Of a stretch of 64,000 nucleotides of DNA, positions 41,725 to 49,625 are shown piece after piece. Source of the stretch: Virgifigura deserti (GTDB lineage Bacteria > Pseudomonadota > Alphaproteobacteria > Dongiales > Dongiaceae); the NCBI GenBank assembly GCA_003576685.1, contig QOZR01000009.1, positions 181,922 to 245,921 on the forward strand, given 5' to 3'. Position numbers and translations under genes: made by a program. Positions within the stretch are counted from its first letter, which is position 1, and the number at the start of each line of letters is the position of its first letter. Under the pieces are notes generated by a model, which saw nothing but the letters and a program-made list of their open reading frames with translations, ran no database searches and had not been told where the DNA came from.

Positions 41725-42717
41725 TCAGCCGCCGACGGCCGCCTGGGCCTTTTCAAGCGGTTCGAGATACCAGAAGTCTTCCACCTTCAGCTCCTCCGGC
41801 GACCCTTCGAGCTGTCCCGCGGCGGTATAGAAGTCAAAATCGGCTTTCACGCCTTCCGCGCTGCCGCCATTCTGAGGGAAGAGCTGCGCCTCCACTGCCT
41901 GCTCGAAATAGGGCTGGATCTCGGCCGCGAGGTCCTCGGGCAGGTCTGCGAGCAATCCCAGACGCTCGCGTTCGGCCGCCACGTAGCCCGGGTCCTCGTT
42001 GATCGCGCGGGTCACCTTCAGCAACTCCTCGATCAGGATCTGCACGGTTTCCTGATTCTCATCGAGCCAGTCAGTCCGGGCGAACAATGCCTCGTCGGTG
42101 CCCTCGAGATCGCCCATCGGCAGGAGGTGGAATTCGCCCGGCGCCTTCGCCATGACGAAATCGGTATTGGCGATGTCAAGGAAGGTCGCGTCGACGCTGT
42201 CGTTCAGAAGCGCCAGCGCGCGGACCTCGGAGCCGGGGACGTAGCTGATGTTCTTGTAGGTAATGCCGTGCTTGTCGGCCATGATGTTGGCTGCCGCTTC
42301 CGTTCCCGACCCGCGCGAATGAACGGCGATCTCCTCACCGTCCAGGTCTTCCCAGCTCTCGTACTTCTTGTCGACGACGGGGAAGAAGCGCAGCTCGCTG
42401 AGCCGGTAGAACATGCGGATCGGCGCATCCACCTTCTGGATCACCGGGTAAGGGACGCCGACGCCGATGTCGGCCTGGCCATTGACCACGGCCTGATTGG
42501 CGATGTCCTCGGACTTGAAGGCCGTCAGCTCGATATCGACGCCACGCTCTTTCGCATGTTCGAGCGCGATCAAAAGATTGAGGGTTTCGACGGAGGCGAT
42601 ATCGCCCAGGGCGATCCGCGCCGTCATGTCATCCTGCGCGCCAGCCTCCCCGGCCACGGCCAGGATCATGGCCGCTGGCATGAGAAACTGAAATGTCAGC
42701 TTCGACAGGTTCCGCAT
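41725..42717 (-). CDS. ABC transporter substrate-binding protein (NitT/TauT type)
   Basis: 330 residues from the ATG at 42717, which has a strong GGGAGGAAGAA site. Signal peptide about 1-27 (ending EAGA). The mature protein is an NMT1/SsuA-like two-lobed binding protein, with VNGQADIGVGVPYPVIQKV near 75 and the hinge segment EIAVHSRGSGTEAAANIM near 125. The ligand is unknown; the FAH-family gene in the operon hints at a carboxylate or aromatic catabolite. Promoter -10 overlaps an ACCAAT/ATTGGT operator. Confidence 0.87.
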   Translation of the reverse strand: MRNLSKLTFQFLMPAAMILAVAGEAGAQDDMTARIALGDIASVETLNLLIALEHAKERGVDIELTAFKSEDIANQAVVNGQADIGVGVPYPVIQKVDAPIRMFYRLSELRFFPVVDKKYESWEDLDGEEIAVHSRGSGTEAAANIMADKHGITYKNISYVPGSEVRALALLNDSVDATFLDIANTDFVMAKAPGEFHLLPMGDLEGTDEALFARTDWLDENQETVQILIEELLKVTRAINEDPGYVAAERERLGLLADLPEDLAAEIQPYFEQAVEAQLFPQNGGSAEGVKADFDFYTAAGQLEGSPEELKVEDFWYLEPLEKAQAAVGG

Positions 42718-42784
42718 TTCTTCCTCCCGATTGGAAACGCCCGAATCGACTTCGAACGCCGGCCTTATTGCCGACCAATTTTCA

Positions 42785-42801
42785 ACCAATCAAAAAATGG
42801 T
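42785..42801. promoter_or_regulatory. GntR-type operator over the ABC operon promoter
   Basis: ACCAAT-N5-AATGGT, an imperfect inverted repeat matching the perfect site at 42870-42887. It overlaps the -10 of the minus-strand promoter, so bound regulator should block transcription of the ABC operon. Confidence 0.5.
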
Positions 42802-42826
42802 ATCAATCGGTCGCCAGAAGAGTCAA
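42797..42826 (-). promoter_or_regulatory. Putative promoter of the ABC operon
   Basis: On the minus strand TTGACT (42826-42821) and TACCAT (42802-42797) are spaced by 18 bases, about 80 bases before the binding-protein ATG. The -10 is within the operator. Confidence 0.5.
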
Positions 42827-42828
42827 GC

Positions 42829-42857
42829 TTTACGAGAAGAATTTGTTTCGTTATAAA
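42829..42857 (+). promoter_or_regulatory. Putative promoter of the GntR-type gene
   Basis: TTTACG (42829-42834), 17-base spacer, TATAAA (42852-42857). Its -35 is only two bases from the -35 of the opposite promoter, so the promoters are back to back. Confidence 0.5.
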
Positions 42858-42869
42858 GGCCACTCTCAA

Positions 42870-42887
42870 ACCAATTAGTGAATTGGT
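42870..42887. promoter_or_regulatory. GntR-type operator in the regulator's own leader
   Basis: Perfect inverted repeat ACCAATTAGTGAATTGGT (7-bp arms). It lies just downstream of the expected transcription start and 4 bases before the ATG, a position suited to autorepression. Confidence 0.6.
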
Positions 42888-42891
42888 GCCG

Positions 42892-43602
42892 ATGTCTGAC
42901 CGAACTCACCAGCGGAATGACCAAGACGACAGCCAGGGAGCACTGGCACAGCTGCAGGCGTTTCTGGCGGCGAAGGAATATCCCCTCAACACGCGCCTGC
43001 CGCCCGAGCGCAGCCTCTGCGCGGAGCTCGGGGTCAACCGCACTGCCTTGCGCAAAGCGCTGGCGGTGCTCGAGGCGGAGGGGCAGATCTGGCGCCATGT
43101 CGGGCGCGGCACCTTCATCGGCACGAAGCCCGTCGACAACATCAACGATGTCGGATTCATTAGCCGGCGGACGAATCCGGCGGAAGTGATGGAAGCGCGA
43201 TTGCTGATCGAGCCGGAGCTCGCTCGGCTGGCGGCGCTGAGCGCGACCTCCGCCGACATCGCCGAGATGCAGCACTGCATCCGCAAGACCAAGACGGCCT
43301 CCGAATGGCGCGTCTATGAGGCATGGGACAACAAGCTGCATCGGGCGATCGCCCAGGCGACGCGCAACAACCTTCTGCTCGCGCTCTTCGACACTTTGAA
43401 CATGGTCCGCCGGGCGACGGTCTGGGGCCGGCTGCGGACCGCCAAGCCGACGCCGGACCCCGGCCATCACAGCTTCGCGGAGCACGATGCCCTGGTCGCG
43501 GCGATCGCGAACCGGGACATGGACCTTGCCGCCGCCTGCATGCGCCGGCATCTGGAGACGGTCCGACGGAAACTGCTCGGTTCCACCGAGAACGGCGGCT
43601 GA
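42892..43602 (+). CDS. GntR/FadR-family transcriptional regulator (FCD domain)
   Basis: 236 residues. N-terminal GntR wHTH (about 10-75: PLNTRLPPERSLCAELGVNR, GRGTFIGTKP) and a helical FCD ligand-binding domain (about 85-230), with metal-ligand-like residues in EAWDNKLHRAIA and HHSFAEHDALVAAI. The open frame extends 1.2 kb upstream, but the ATG at 42892 fits the family and the promoter. It is divergent from the ABC/FAH operon; matching ACCAAT operators on both sides point to repression of the operon and of itself. Confidence 0.9.
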   Translation: MSDRTHQRNDQDDSQGALAQLQAFLAAKEYPLNTRLPPERSLCAELGVNRTALRKALAVLEAEGQIWRHVGRGTFIGTKPVDNINDVGFISRRTNPAEVMEARLLIEPELARLAALSATSADIAEMQHCIRKTKTASEWRVYEAWDNKLHRAIAQATRNNLLLALFDTLNMVRRATVWGRLRTAKPTPDPGHHSFAEHDALVAAIANRDMDLAAACMRRHLETVRRKLLGSTENGG

Positions 43603-43620
43603 ACCGACGCTTTTGAAGTA

Positions 43621-43668
43621 GAGGACGATTCACTGATCAGGTTAAGTCAACCTGATCAGATCGTGCTC
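43621..43668. repeat. 48-bp REP-like palindrome, copy 2 (inverted)
   Basis: Reverse-complement counterpart of the element at 1925-1972: outer arms GAGGACGAT/ATCGTGCTC and perfect inner arms GATCAGGTT/AACCTGATC. It lies between the convergent GntR and Lrp genes and touches the Lrp stop codon. Confidence 0.75.
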
Positions 43669-44111
43669 TAGCGCCGCTCGAACTTGGTCGACAGCAAGAT
43701 CGAGGACGTTGTCCGGGTGACGCCGGGCAGCCGGCCGATATGGGTGAGCACCGTGTCGAGTTCCTCGGCGTTGGTCGCCCGCACCTCCGCCACCAGATCA
43801 TAGACGCCGCTGACGGTATGGGCGCTGACGACCTCCGGCAGGCCGCGCAAGGCGTCGACGGCGCGCTCCTGTTGCTTCGGATCGAGGGTCAGCATGACCT
43901 GGGCCGTCACTCTGGGGTGGGTATCGGCCTCGGCGAGGCGGACGGTGTAGCCGACGACCACGCCGTCACGCTCCAGGCGCCTCAGGCGGTCCTGCACCGC
44001 GCTGCGCGAGAGACCCAGACGGCGGCCGAGCGCCGCGGTCGGCGTGCGCGCATTGGCGCGCAACAGCGACAGCAGGCGCCGATCCGTCTCGTCGAGTTCT
44101 CGCTTCCCCAT
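43668..44111 (-). CDS. Lrp/AsnC-family transcriptional regulator
   Basis: 147 residues from ATG 44111 (an ATG at 44138 would add nine). N-terminal HTH (LDETDRRLLSLLRANARTPT, LGLSRSAVQDRLRRLERDG) and a C-terminal RAM/ligand domain with VSAHTVSGVYDLVAEVRA. It is divergent from a saccharopine-dehydrogenase-like gene that starts 130 bases away, so it probably controls that gene in response to an amino acid, perhaps lysine (inference). The stop codon abuts a palindromic repeat. Confidence 0.9.
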   Translation of the reverse strand: MGKRELDETDRRLLSLLRANARTPTAALGRRLGLSRSAVQDRLRRLERDGVVVGYTVRLAEADTHPRVTAQVMLTLDPKQQERAVDALRGLPEVVSAHTVSGVYDLVAEVRATNAEELDTVLTHIGRLPGVTRTTSSILLSTKFERR

Positions 44112-44241
44112 GCCCCCGTTTCGCCGCTGAGACGCCATCGCTTCGCCGGCATTCCGCGCTCCCCCGGCATTTCGCCGGCTTCTGACCGGCCGAGCCTGTT
44201 GCTAGCATGCGCTAGGGAAACGGGCAATTGGAGAGCGAGCG

Positions 44242-45312
44242 ATGCGCAAGGTTCTGGTCCTTGGCGCCGGCAAGATCGGTGGTGCGATCGTCGACATGCT
44301 GTCGGCGACCGGCGATTACGATATCGCGGTGGCCGACCGAGACCCGGCGTTCCTTGCGATGGTCGCGCGCGAGAAGGCGCGGCAGAGCCAGGTGGATGTG
44401 AGCGACGCCGTCGCGCTGCGCCGGCTTGCCGACGGCACGGACGCGGTGATCAGCGCGCTTCCGTTCTTCCTCAACCCGACGGTCGCCGCGGTAGCCGGCG
44501 AAGTCGGCGCGCATTACTTCGACCTCACCGAGGACGTCGCCACCACGCGGGCGGTGCGGGCGCTGGCCGAACGGGGCGAGACCGCCTTCGCGCCGCAATG
44601 TGGTCTCGCCCCCGGCTTCATCAGCATCGTCGCCGCGCATCTGGCGAAACGGTTCGACAGCCTGCGCACGGTGCATATGCGGGTCGGCGCCCTGCCCCAG
44701 TTCCCGGTCAACGGGCTGAAATACAACTTGACCTGGAGCACGGACGGGCTGATCAACGAGTACTGCAACCCCTGCGAGGCGATCCATGAGGGCGCGCCGA
44801 TCGAGCTGATGCCGCTCGAAGGTCTGGAGCATTTCTCGCTCGACGGCATCGACTATGAGACGTTCAACACCTCGGGCGGCCTCGGCACGCTGTGCGAGAC
44901 GCTCGACGGCAAGGTCCAGAGCCTCAACTACAAGACGGTGCGCTATCCCGGCCATCGCGACGTGATGAAGCTGCTGCTCGAGGATCTCCGCCTGCGCGAC
45001 CGTCGCGACCTGCTGAAGGACGTGTTGGAGACGGCGGTGCCGATCACCCATCAGGACGTCGTCCTGATCTTCGTCACGGTGAGCGGGATGCGCGAGAACC
45101 GCCTGACGCAGGAGACCTACGCCAAGAAGATCTATGCGTGCGAGATTGACGGCCGGCTGATGAGCGCGATCCAGATCACCACAGCTGCCGGAATCTGCGC
45201 CATGGTCGACCTGCATCGAGACGGCAAGCTGCCGGCCAGGGGCTTCATCCGCCAGGAGCAGGCGGAACTCGACGACTTCCTCACCAACCGGTTCGGCCGC
45301 TACTACGCCTGA
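44242..45312 (+). CDS. Saccharopine dehydrogenase-like NAD(P)-binding protein
   Basis: 356 residues. Rossmann motif VLVLGAGKIGGAIVDML (about 4-20), AVISALPFFLNPTVAAVA near 75, the QCGLAPGFISIVAAHLAKRF segment near 130, and NTSGGLGTLCETLDG near 213, typical of saccharopine dehydrogenases and related reductases of lysine catabolism. The exact reaction is not certain: saccharopine, carboxynorspermidine or another secondary amine is possible. It is divergent from an Lrp regulator, which suggests amino-acid-responsive expression. Confidence 0.85.
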   Translation: MRKVLVLGAGKIGGAIVDMLSATGDYDIAVADRDPAFLAMVAREKARQSQVDVSDAVALRRLADGTDAVISALPFFLNPTVAAVAGEVGAHYFDLTEDVATTRAVRALAERGETAFAPQCGLAPGFISIVAAHLAKRFDSLRTVHMRVGALPQFPVNGLKYNLTWSTDGLINEYCNPCEAIHEGAPIELMPLEGLEHFSLDGIDYETFNTSGGLGTLCETLDGKVQSLNYKTVRYPGHRDVMKLLLEDLRLRDRRDLLKDVLETAVPITHQDVVLIFVTVSGMRENRLTQETYAKKIYACEIDGRLMSAIQITTAAGICAMVDLHRDGKLPARGFIRQEQAELDDFLTNRFGRYYA

Positions 45313-45451
45313 CGGATAAAACCCCTGGCCGGTGAAAAAATCCGGCGACTCGAGGAACGGCCTTACCGGGCCACTGTTGACTCACGCATCTGCAAAGCTT
45401 CCGCCAGACAGGCGGCGGTCAGAAAGCCAGACAAACTGCGTGGAGGTCAGC

Positions 45452-46666
45452 ATGGGTTTCAATCCGCTCCAGGAAAAGGGCATCCCGATCGATCGGCAAT
45501 TCCGCAACTGGTCGGAACTGAACGTCAAGCCCTACGACAAGAACAGCGTCGATCCCTATACCCAGTGCCGCGTCATCACGATGAACGGCATCGAGGTCGA
45601 AGCGGTCATGTTCTCGCATCAGTTCGCGCGGCATACGACCGACCTGGACCTGAAGCGCCAGCTGGCGCTGGTCCGGCGGGCCGAACAGCAGCAGCAGAAG
45701 GCGGTGTGCTGGCTCGTTCCCGGCGAGGCGAGCAACCTCGAGACGGTCATCGGCTATGAGCAGGTCGCGGTCGACCTGACCGCCTGGGTCGCGCAGAACG
45801 AGCCGAATCCTTATGCCCGCCAGGCCTACGAGTTCGGGCTACTCGAGGATTTCGACCACCTCTACCGCTATGCCAATCTGATGGACATGCTGGAGGGCAA
45901 AAAGGCCGAGAAGATCGTCAAGGGCCTGACGGAGATCACGCCGGGCCGGCCGACGATCGCCGAGCATCGTCACCCGATGGACGATGTCCGCAAGCCGCTC
46001 GACCGGAACAAGGACGATCCGCGGTCGTTGCTGCACGCCCTGACGATCACGGCGGCCGAGCAGCAGACGATGAACTACTACATGAACATCGGCAACCGGC
46101 CGACGGAGCCTATGGCTCGCGGCCTCTATCTCGAGATCGCCCAGATCGAGGAGCAGCACGTTACCCACTATGAATCGCTGCTCGATGCGGGCGCGAGCTG
46201 GGCGGAGATGCTAGTGCTGCACGAATATAACGAGTGCTATCTCTACTATTCCTTCATGCAGCAAGAGCCCGATCCGCGGATCCGCCAGATCTGGGAGCTG
46301 CATCTGGCGATGGAGATCGAGCATCTGCGCATTGCCTGCGAGCTGATGCGCCAGACCGACAAGAAGGACCCCGAAGCGATGTTGCCGAAAGAGCTCCCGG
46401 AGGCGGTCACCTTCCAGTCGAACAAGGAATATGTCCGCCAGGTTCTGGGATCACAGATCAACCTGACGGCGAACGAGACCGAGTTCGTGCCCGTCGAGAC
46501 CTTGGCTCCCGACCACCGGTACTTCGCCTATCAACGGGTCGTGAACGGCCATGGACCGGTTCCCAGCGAACAGGTGATCGACAAGCATGTGAAGGCGAAA
46601 GGCCGTGAGTATCGGCTGGAGGTGATCGGGCCCAGCCCAGTCGAGGAATTCCGCAAGGCCGGGTAG
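45452..46666 (+). CDS. Large ferritin-like diiron-type protein of unknown function
   Basis: 404 residues, soluble, start backed by GGAGG. Several helices carry E-x-x-H-type pairs that could bind two metals: EDFDHLYRYANLM near 168, EEQHVTHYESLL near 236, LHEYNECYLYYSFM near 259, and MEIEHLRIACELM near 289. The N-terminal and C-terminal parts (last about 70 residues) are not recognised. This is longer than rubrerythrins (about 190 residues) and differs from ferritin. An oxygenase or oxidative-stress role is possible but unproven. A small membrane protein gene follows 6 bases later. Confidence 0.72.
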   Translation: MGFNPLQEKGIPIDRQFRNWSELNVKPYDKNSVDPYTQCRVITMNGIEVEAVMFSHQFARHTTDLDLKRQLALVRRAEQQQQKAVCWLVPGEASNLETVIGYEQVAVDLTAWVAQNEPNPYARQAYEFGLLEDFDHLYRYANLMDMLEGKKAEKIVKGLTEITPGRPTIAEHRHPMDDVRKPLDRNKDDPRSLLHALTITAAEQQTMNYYMNIGNRPTEPMARGLYLEIAQIEEQHVTHYESLLDAGASWAEMLVLHEYNECYLYYSFMQQEPDPRIRQIWELHLAMEIEHLRIACELMRQTDKKDPEAMLPKELPEAVTFQSNKEYVRQVLGSQINLTANETEFVPVETLAPDHRYFAYQRVVNGHGPVPSEQVIDKHVKAKGREYRLEVIGPSPVEEFRKAG

Positions 46667-46672
46667 CCGCGC

Positions 46673-47020
46673 ATGCCCGAGGAAGCGGAGCGGCTCCGGC
46701 ATCGGACGGACCAAGGGCGGCTGGTTGACAAGGTCGATTTTCCCGATCCGGCCACCGCGCCCTTGGGAACCGATGACGAGGCGGCGGGACGACCTCCCGA
46801 CAGGGAGGCCGTCGCCCGTTCGATGGCCGATCAGGAAGCCATCGCCGAGTCGGTCCGGAACGCCGAAACCGATTCGTTGGCGCCGCCCGGCGCGCCGGCC
46901 GAACCGACTGCAACTTTGGAGAGGCGACACCCGGCGCGAAACTGGCTTGTTCCAGCGATTGCCGGCCTTGGCATCACCGCCCTGGTCATCTGGGCGATCT
47001 GGCTGACCTTCCCCGCATAG
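46673..47020 (+). CDS. Small tail-anchored membrane protein
   Basis: 115 residues. Charged, probably disordered N-terminus (acidic, Pro-rich) and one C-terminal membrane helix (about 92-112, LVPAIAGLGITALVIWAIWLT). Starts 6 bases after the ferritin-like gene, so the two are probably coexpressed and the proteins might interact. No family is recognised. Its end leaves a 30-base gap before the convergent regulator. Confidence 0.6.
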   Translation: MPEEAERLRHRTDQGRLVDKVDFPDPATAPLGTDDEAAGRPPDREAVARSMADQEAIAESVRNAETDSLAPPGAPAEPTATLERRHPARNWLVPAIAGLGITALVIWAIWLTFPA

Positions 47021-47050
47021 GACAGTGACCGCCACTACCGGCGGGCCGTC

Positions 47051-47743
47051 CTACCCGGAGAGCGCGACGCCGAACAGGTCGTTCAGCGCCTTATGGCCGG
47101 CCGCGCTCACCTGAAGCGCGCGGCCATCCCCTGCCCGGCTGATCCAACCCAGCTCGAAACCGCGGGTCGCCAACGCCGCGCCCAACGCGCCGGCCAGATG
47201 CGGGCGCCGCTCGCTCCAATCGAGGCATTGGCGCGCAAAGGCCCGGCGCTGCCGCTTTGCCTTGTCGAGATCGATGCCGAGATCCCGAAGGAAGGCGTCG
47301 CCGGTCGCCGTCACCCGGTAATCCCGGCCGACCGGCTCGATGCAGGCGCGGTCCAACAGCGCCTCGGTAACGGCGACGCCCAGCTTGCCGGCAAGATGAT
47401 CATAGCAGGTCCGGGCGAGACGGATCGCCTGATCCTCCCGCGATGGCGGCCGATACCGCGGCGGCGTGTGGGTAGTCAGCATCATCAGCGCCTCCACCGC
47501 CTGCGCGACGGCCGGGGTTGCCAGCCGGAAATATCGATGTCGCCCTTGGCTCTCGACGGCCAGCAGGCCCGACTCCGTCAGCTTCGCCAGATGGCCGCTG
47601 GTGGTCTGTGGCGAGACACCGGCGCGATAGGACAGCTCAGTCGCGGTCAGGGCGCGGCCGTCCATCAGTGCCGTCAGGATGTTCGCGCGCGCGGGATCGC
47701 CGATCAGCGCCGCCACCTCGGCGATATGGGGGCCTGCATTCAT
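47051..47743 (-). CDS. ArsR-type winged-helix regulator
   Basis: 230 residues. N-terminal ArsR-like wHTH (about 5-80: LIGDPARANILTALMDGRAL, AGVSPQTTSGHLAKLTESGL, VESQGRHRYFRLA). The C-terminal 140 residues form a helical domain (PPRYRPPSREDQAIRLARTCYDHLAGKLGV...) longer than in simple ArsR metal sensors, and no Cys metal site is seen, so it may sense another signal. The downstream gene on the other strand starts nearby (DUF1127), so the pair share a short divergent region. Confidence 0.85.
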   Translation of the reverse strand: MNAGPHIAEVAALIGDPARANILTALMDGRALTATELSYRAGVSPQTTSGHLAKLTESGLLAVESQGRHRYFRLATPAVAQAVEALMMLTTHTPPRYRPPSREDQAIRLARTCYDHLAGKLGVAVTEALLDRACIEPVGRDYRVTATGDAFLRDLGIDLDKAKRQRRAFARQCLDWSERRPHLAGALGAALATRGFELGWISRAGDGRALQVSAAGHKALNDLFGVALSG

Positions 47744-47807
47744 AATTCGATCTTAGCCGAACCGTCCATTCGTGACAAGGGCACTGCCGGATGGGATCGT
47801 CCGGCTT

Positions 47808-48050
47808 ATGAGATCGGCACCAGACACGGGCATGACCGCCCTCAAGAAGGCGTTGCGCTGGACCCGGCATATCGAGCTCCTTGCGATTGCCCGCGGCATC
47901 GTCGAAGGCCGGCCGAACATAGCTGGATGGATCGGACGGCGCGCGCAGCGGCGTGCCCTGGCCGCCCTTGATGATCGCCTACTGCGCGACATCGGGAAGA
48001 CCCGGGCCGAGGCCATGGCCGAAGCCCGGAAGCCGTTCTGGAGAGCGTGA
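47808..48050 (+). CDS. DUF1127 family protein
   Basis: 80 residues from the ATG at 47808 (a GTG at 47772 and an ATG at 47832 are possible). The C-terminal half carries the DUF1127 motif RALAALDDRLLRDIGKTRAEA, a short helical basic segment. In alphaproteobacteria, some DUF1127 proteins affect phosphate and carbon metabolism or RNA turnover; this one is uncharacterised. It is divergent from the ArsR-type gene. Confidence 0.75.
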   Translation: MRSAPDTGMTALKKALRWTRHIELLAIARGIVEGRPNIAGWIGRRAQRRALAALDDRLLRDIGKTRAEAMAEARKPFWRA

Positions 48051-48214
48051 CGATGAGAGAAGAAACGACCGTCTCTATCCCGCTCGAGAAATGACGCCTG
48101 ACACGGCGGGCCGGCGGAACAACGGCCCATGCGCCGGGTTACGAAAGGGAACAGGACCTGCGGCAGGTCGGTCCACCGCAGGTCATTCGCCCTTCCAGAT
48201 AGGAGGCAGAGGCT

Positions 48215-49429
48215 ATGAAGGCAGTCGTCTTTCACGGCATCGGCGACATCCGGCTCGACGATGTTCCCGAGCCGAAGATCCAGGACCCGACCGACGCCGT
48301 CGTGCGGATCACGGCGAGCGCGATCTGCGGCACCGACCTGCATATGATCCGCGGCACGATGCCCGGCATGAAGCCCGGCACCGTTCTGGGGCATGAGGCG
48401 GTCGGCGTGGTCGAGGAGGTCGGGCAGAACGTGCGCAACCTCAATGTCGGCGACCGCGTCGTCGTTCCATCGACGATCGCCTGCGGCTTCTGCTCCTACT
48501 GCCGCGCCGGCTATCACGCGCAATGCGACAACGCGAACCCGCACGGCAAACTCGCCGGCACCGCCTTCTTCGGCGGGCCGGAGACGACCGGCCCCTTCGA
48601 CGGTCTTCAGGCCGAATATGCCCGCATTCCCTATGCGAATGTCGGGCTCGTCAAGCTGCCGGACGAGGTCAGCGACGATCAGGCGATCCTGATCTCCGAC
48701 ATCTTTCCGACCGGCTATTTCGGCGCCGAGCTGGCCGAGATCCAGGCCGGCGACACGGTGGCCGTGTTCGGCTGCGGCCCGGTCGGCCAGTTCGCGATCC
48801 TCAGCGCGAAGCTGCTCGGCGCCGACCGGGTGCTGGCGATCGACACCCTGCCCGATCGTCTGGCAATGGCGCGACAGCAGGGGGCCGAGGTCATCGATTT
48901 CGATGCCGAGAGTCCGGTCGAGGTGATCCGCCAACTGACCGGCGGCATCGGGGTCGACCGGGTGATCGATGCGGTCGGCGTCGATGCCGTCCACGCGCAT
49001 CAGGGGCCGGCGGCGGAACAGGCGAAGCAGCAGGCCGATCGGTTGAAGCAAGAGCAGCAGGCAGCCGCGCCGCAGACCAACCCTCAGAACGGGAGCTGGC
49101 ATCCGGGGAACGCGCCGTCGCAGGTGCTCGATTGGGGCGTCGAGGCGCTCGCCAAGGCGGGGACGCTGTCGGTCATCGGGGTCTATCCGCAGACGGTGCG
49201 GAGCTTTCCGATCGGCGCGGCGATGAACAAAAACCTCTCGATCAACTTGGGCAACTGCAACCACCGCCGCTATATCCCGGAGCTGGTCGACATGGTCCGC
49301 CGCGGCACGGTCGACCCACTGGAGATTCTGACGAAGGTGGAGCCGATGACCGACGCGATCGCGGCTTACAAGGCCTTCGACAAGCGCGAGCCGGGCTGGC
49401 TCAAGGTCGAGCTTCGGCCGGGACAGTAG
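48215..49429 (+). CDS. Zinc-dependent alcohol dehydrogenase
   Basis: 404 residues of the MDR family. Catalytic zinc ligands Cys in AICGTDLHMI near 38 and His in LGHEAVGVVEEVG near 64; structural zinc Cys quartet in ACGFCSYCRAGYHAQC near 91-106; NAD-binding VAVFGCGPVGQF near 185-196. There is a Gln/Ala-rich insertion near 268-300 (EQAKQQADRLKQEQQAA), as in formaldehyde/threonine dehydrogenase-like members. The substrate is not known. AGGAGG precedes the ATG. It is not near other catabolic genes. Confidence 0.88.
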   Translation: MKAVVFHGIGDIRLDDVPEPKIQDPTDAVVRITASAICGTDLHMIRGTMPGMKPGTVLGHEAVGVVEEVGQNVRNLNVGDRVVVPSTIACGFCSYCRAGYHAQCDNANPHGKLAGTAFFGGPETTGPFDGLQAEYARIPYANVGLVKLPDEVSDDQAILISDIFPTGYFGAELAEIQAGDTVAVFGCGPVGQFAILSAKLLGADRVLAIDTLPDRLAMARQQGAEVIDFDAESPVEVIRQLTGGIGVDRVIDAVGVDAVHAHQGPAAEQAKQQADRLKQEQQAAAPQTNPQNGSWHPGNAPSQVLDWGVEALAKAGTLSVIGVYPQTVRSFPIGAAMNKNLSINLGNCNHRRYIPELVDMVRRGTVDPLEILTKVEPMTDAIAAYKAFDKREPGWLKVELRPGQ

Positions 49430-49466
49430 GCCGAATCCGCCCGCAGGGCACAAACGGCCGAAGCCT

Positions 49467-49511
49467 CCTTCCGGCACCGTAATCAAGGAACTTGCCTACA
49501 GTGCCGGAAGG
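49467..49511. terminator. 11-bp inverted repeat between convergent genes
   Basis: Perfect arms CCTTCCGGCAC (49467-49477) and GTGCCGGAAGG (49501-49511) around a 23-base loop. It lies between the dehydrogenase stop and the cyclase stop, so it may stop transcription from both sides; there is no T-tract. Confidence 0.4.
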
Positions 49512-49625
49512 CAACGGCCGAGCTTCGCCGTCTGCCGAGGGGAGAGGCACGACTCGCTAGACCACGCGCCCTGCATGACTGGCAATGCCAGGGACAAGAA
49601 CCAGACAGGCCCCCGACAAGGCAGC

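Noticed and set aside
41716..42891. Upstream extension of the GntR-type frame
   Set aside because: It runs opposite the binding-protein gene and through the promoters and operators; the wHTH begins right after the ATG at 42892.
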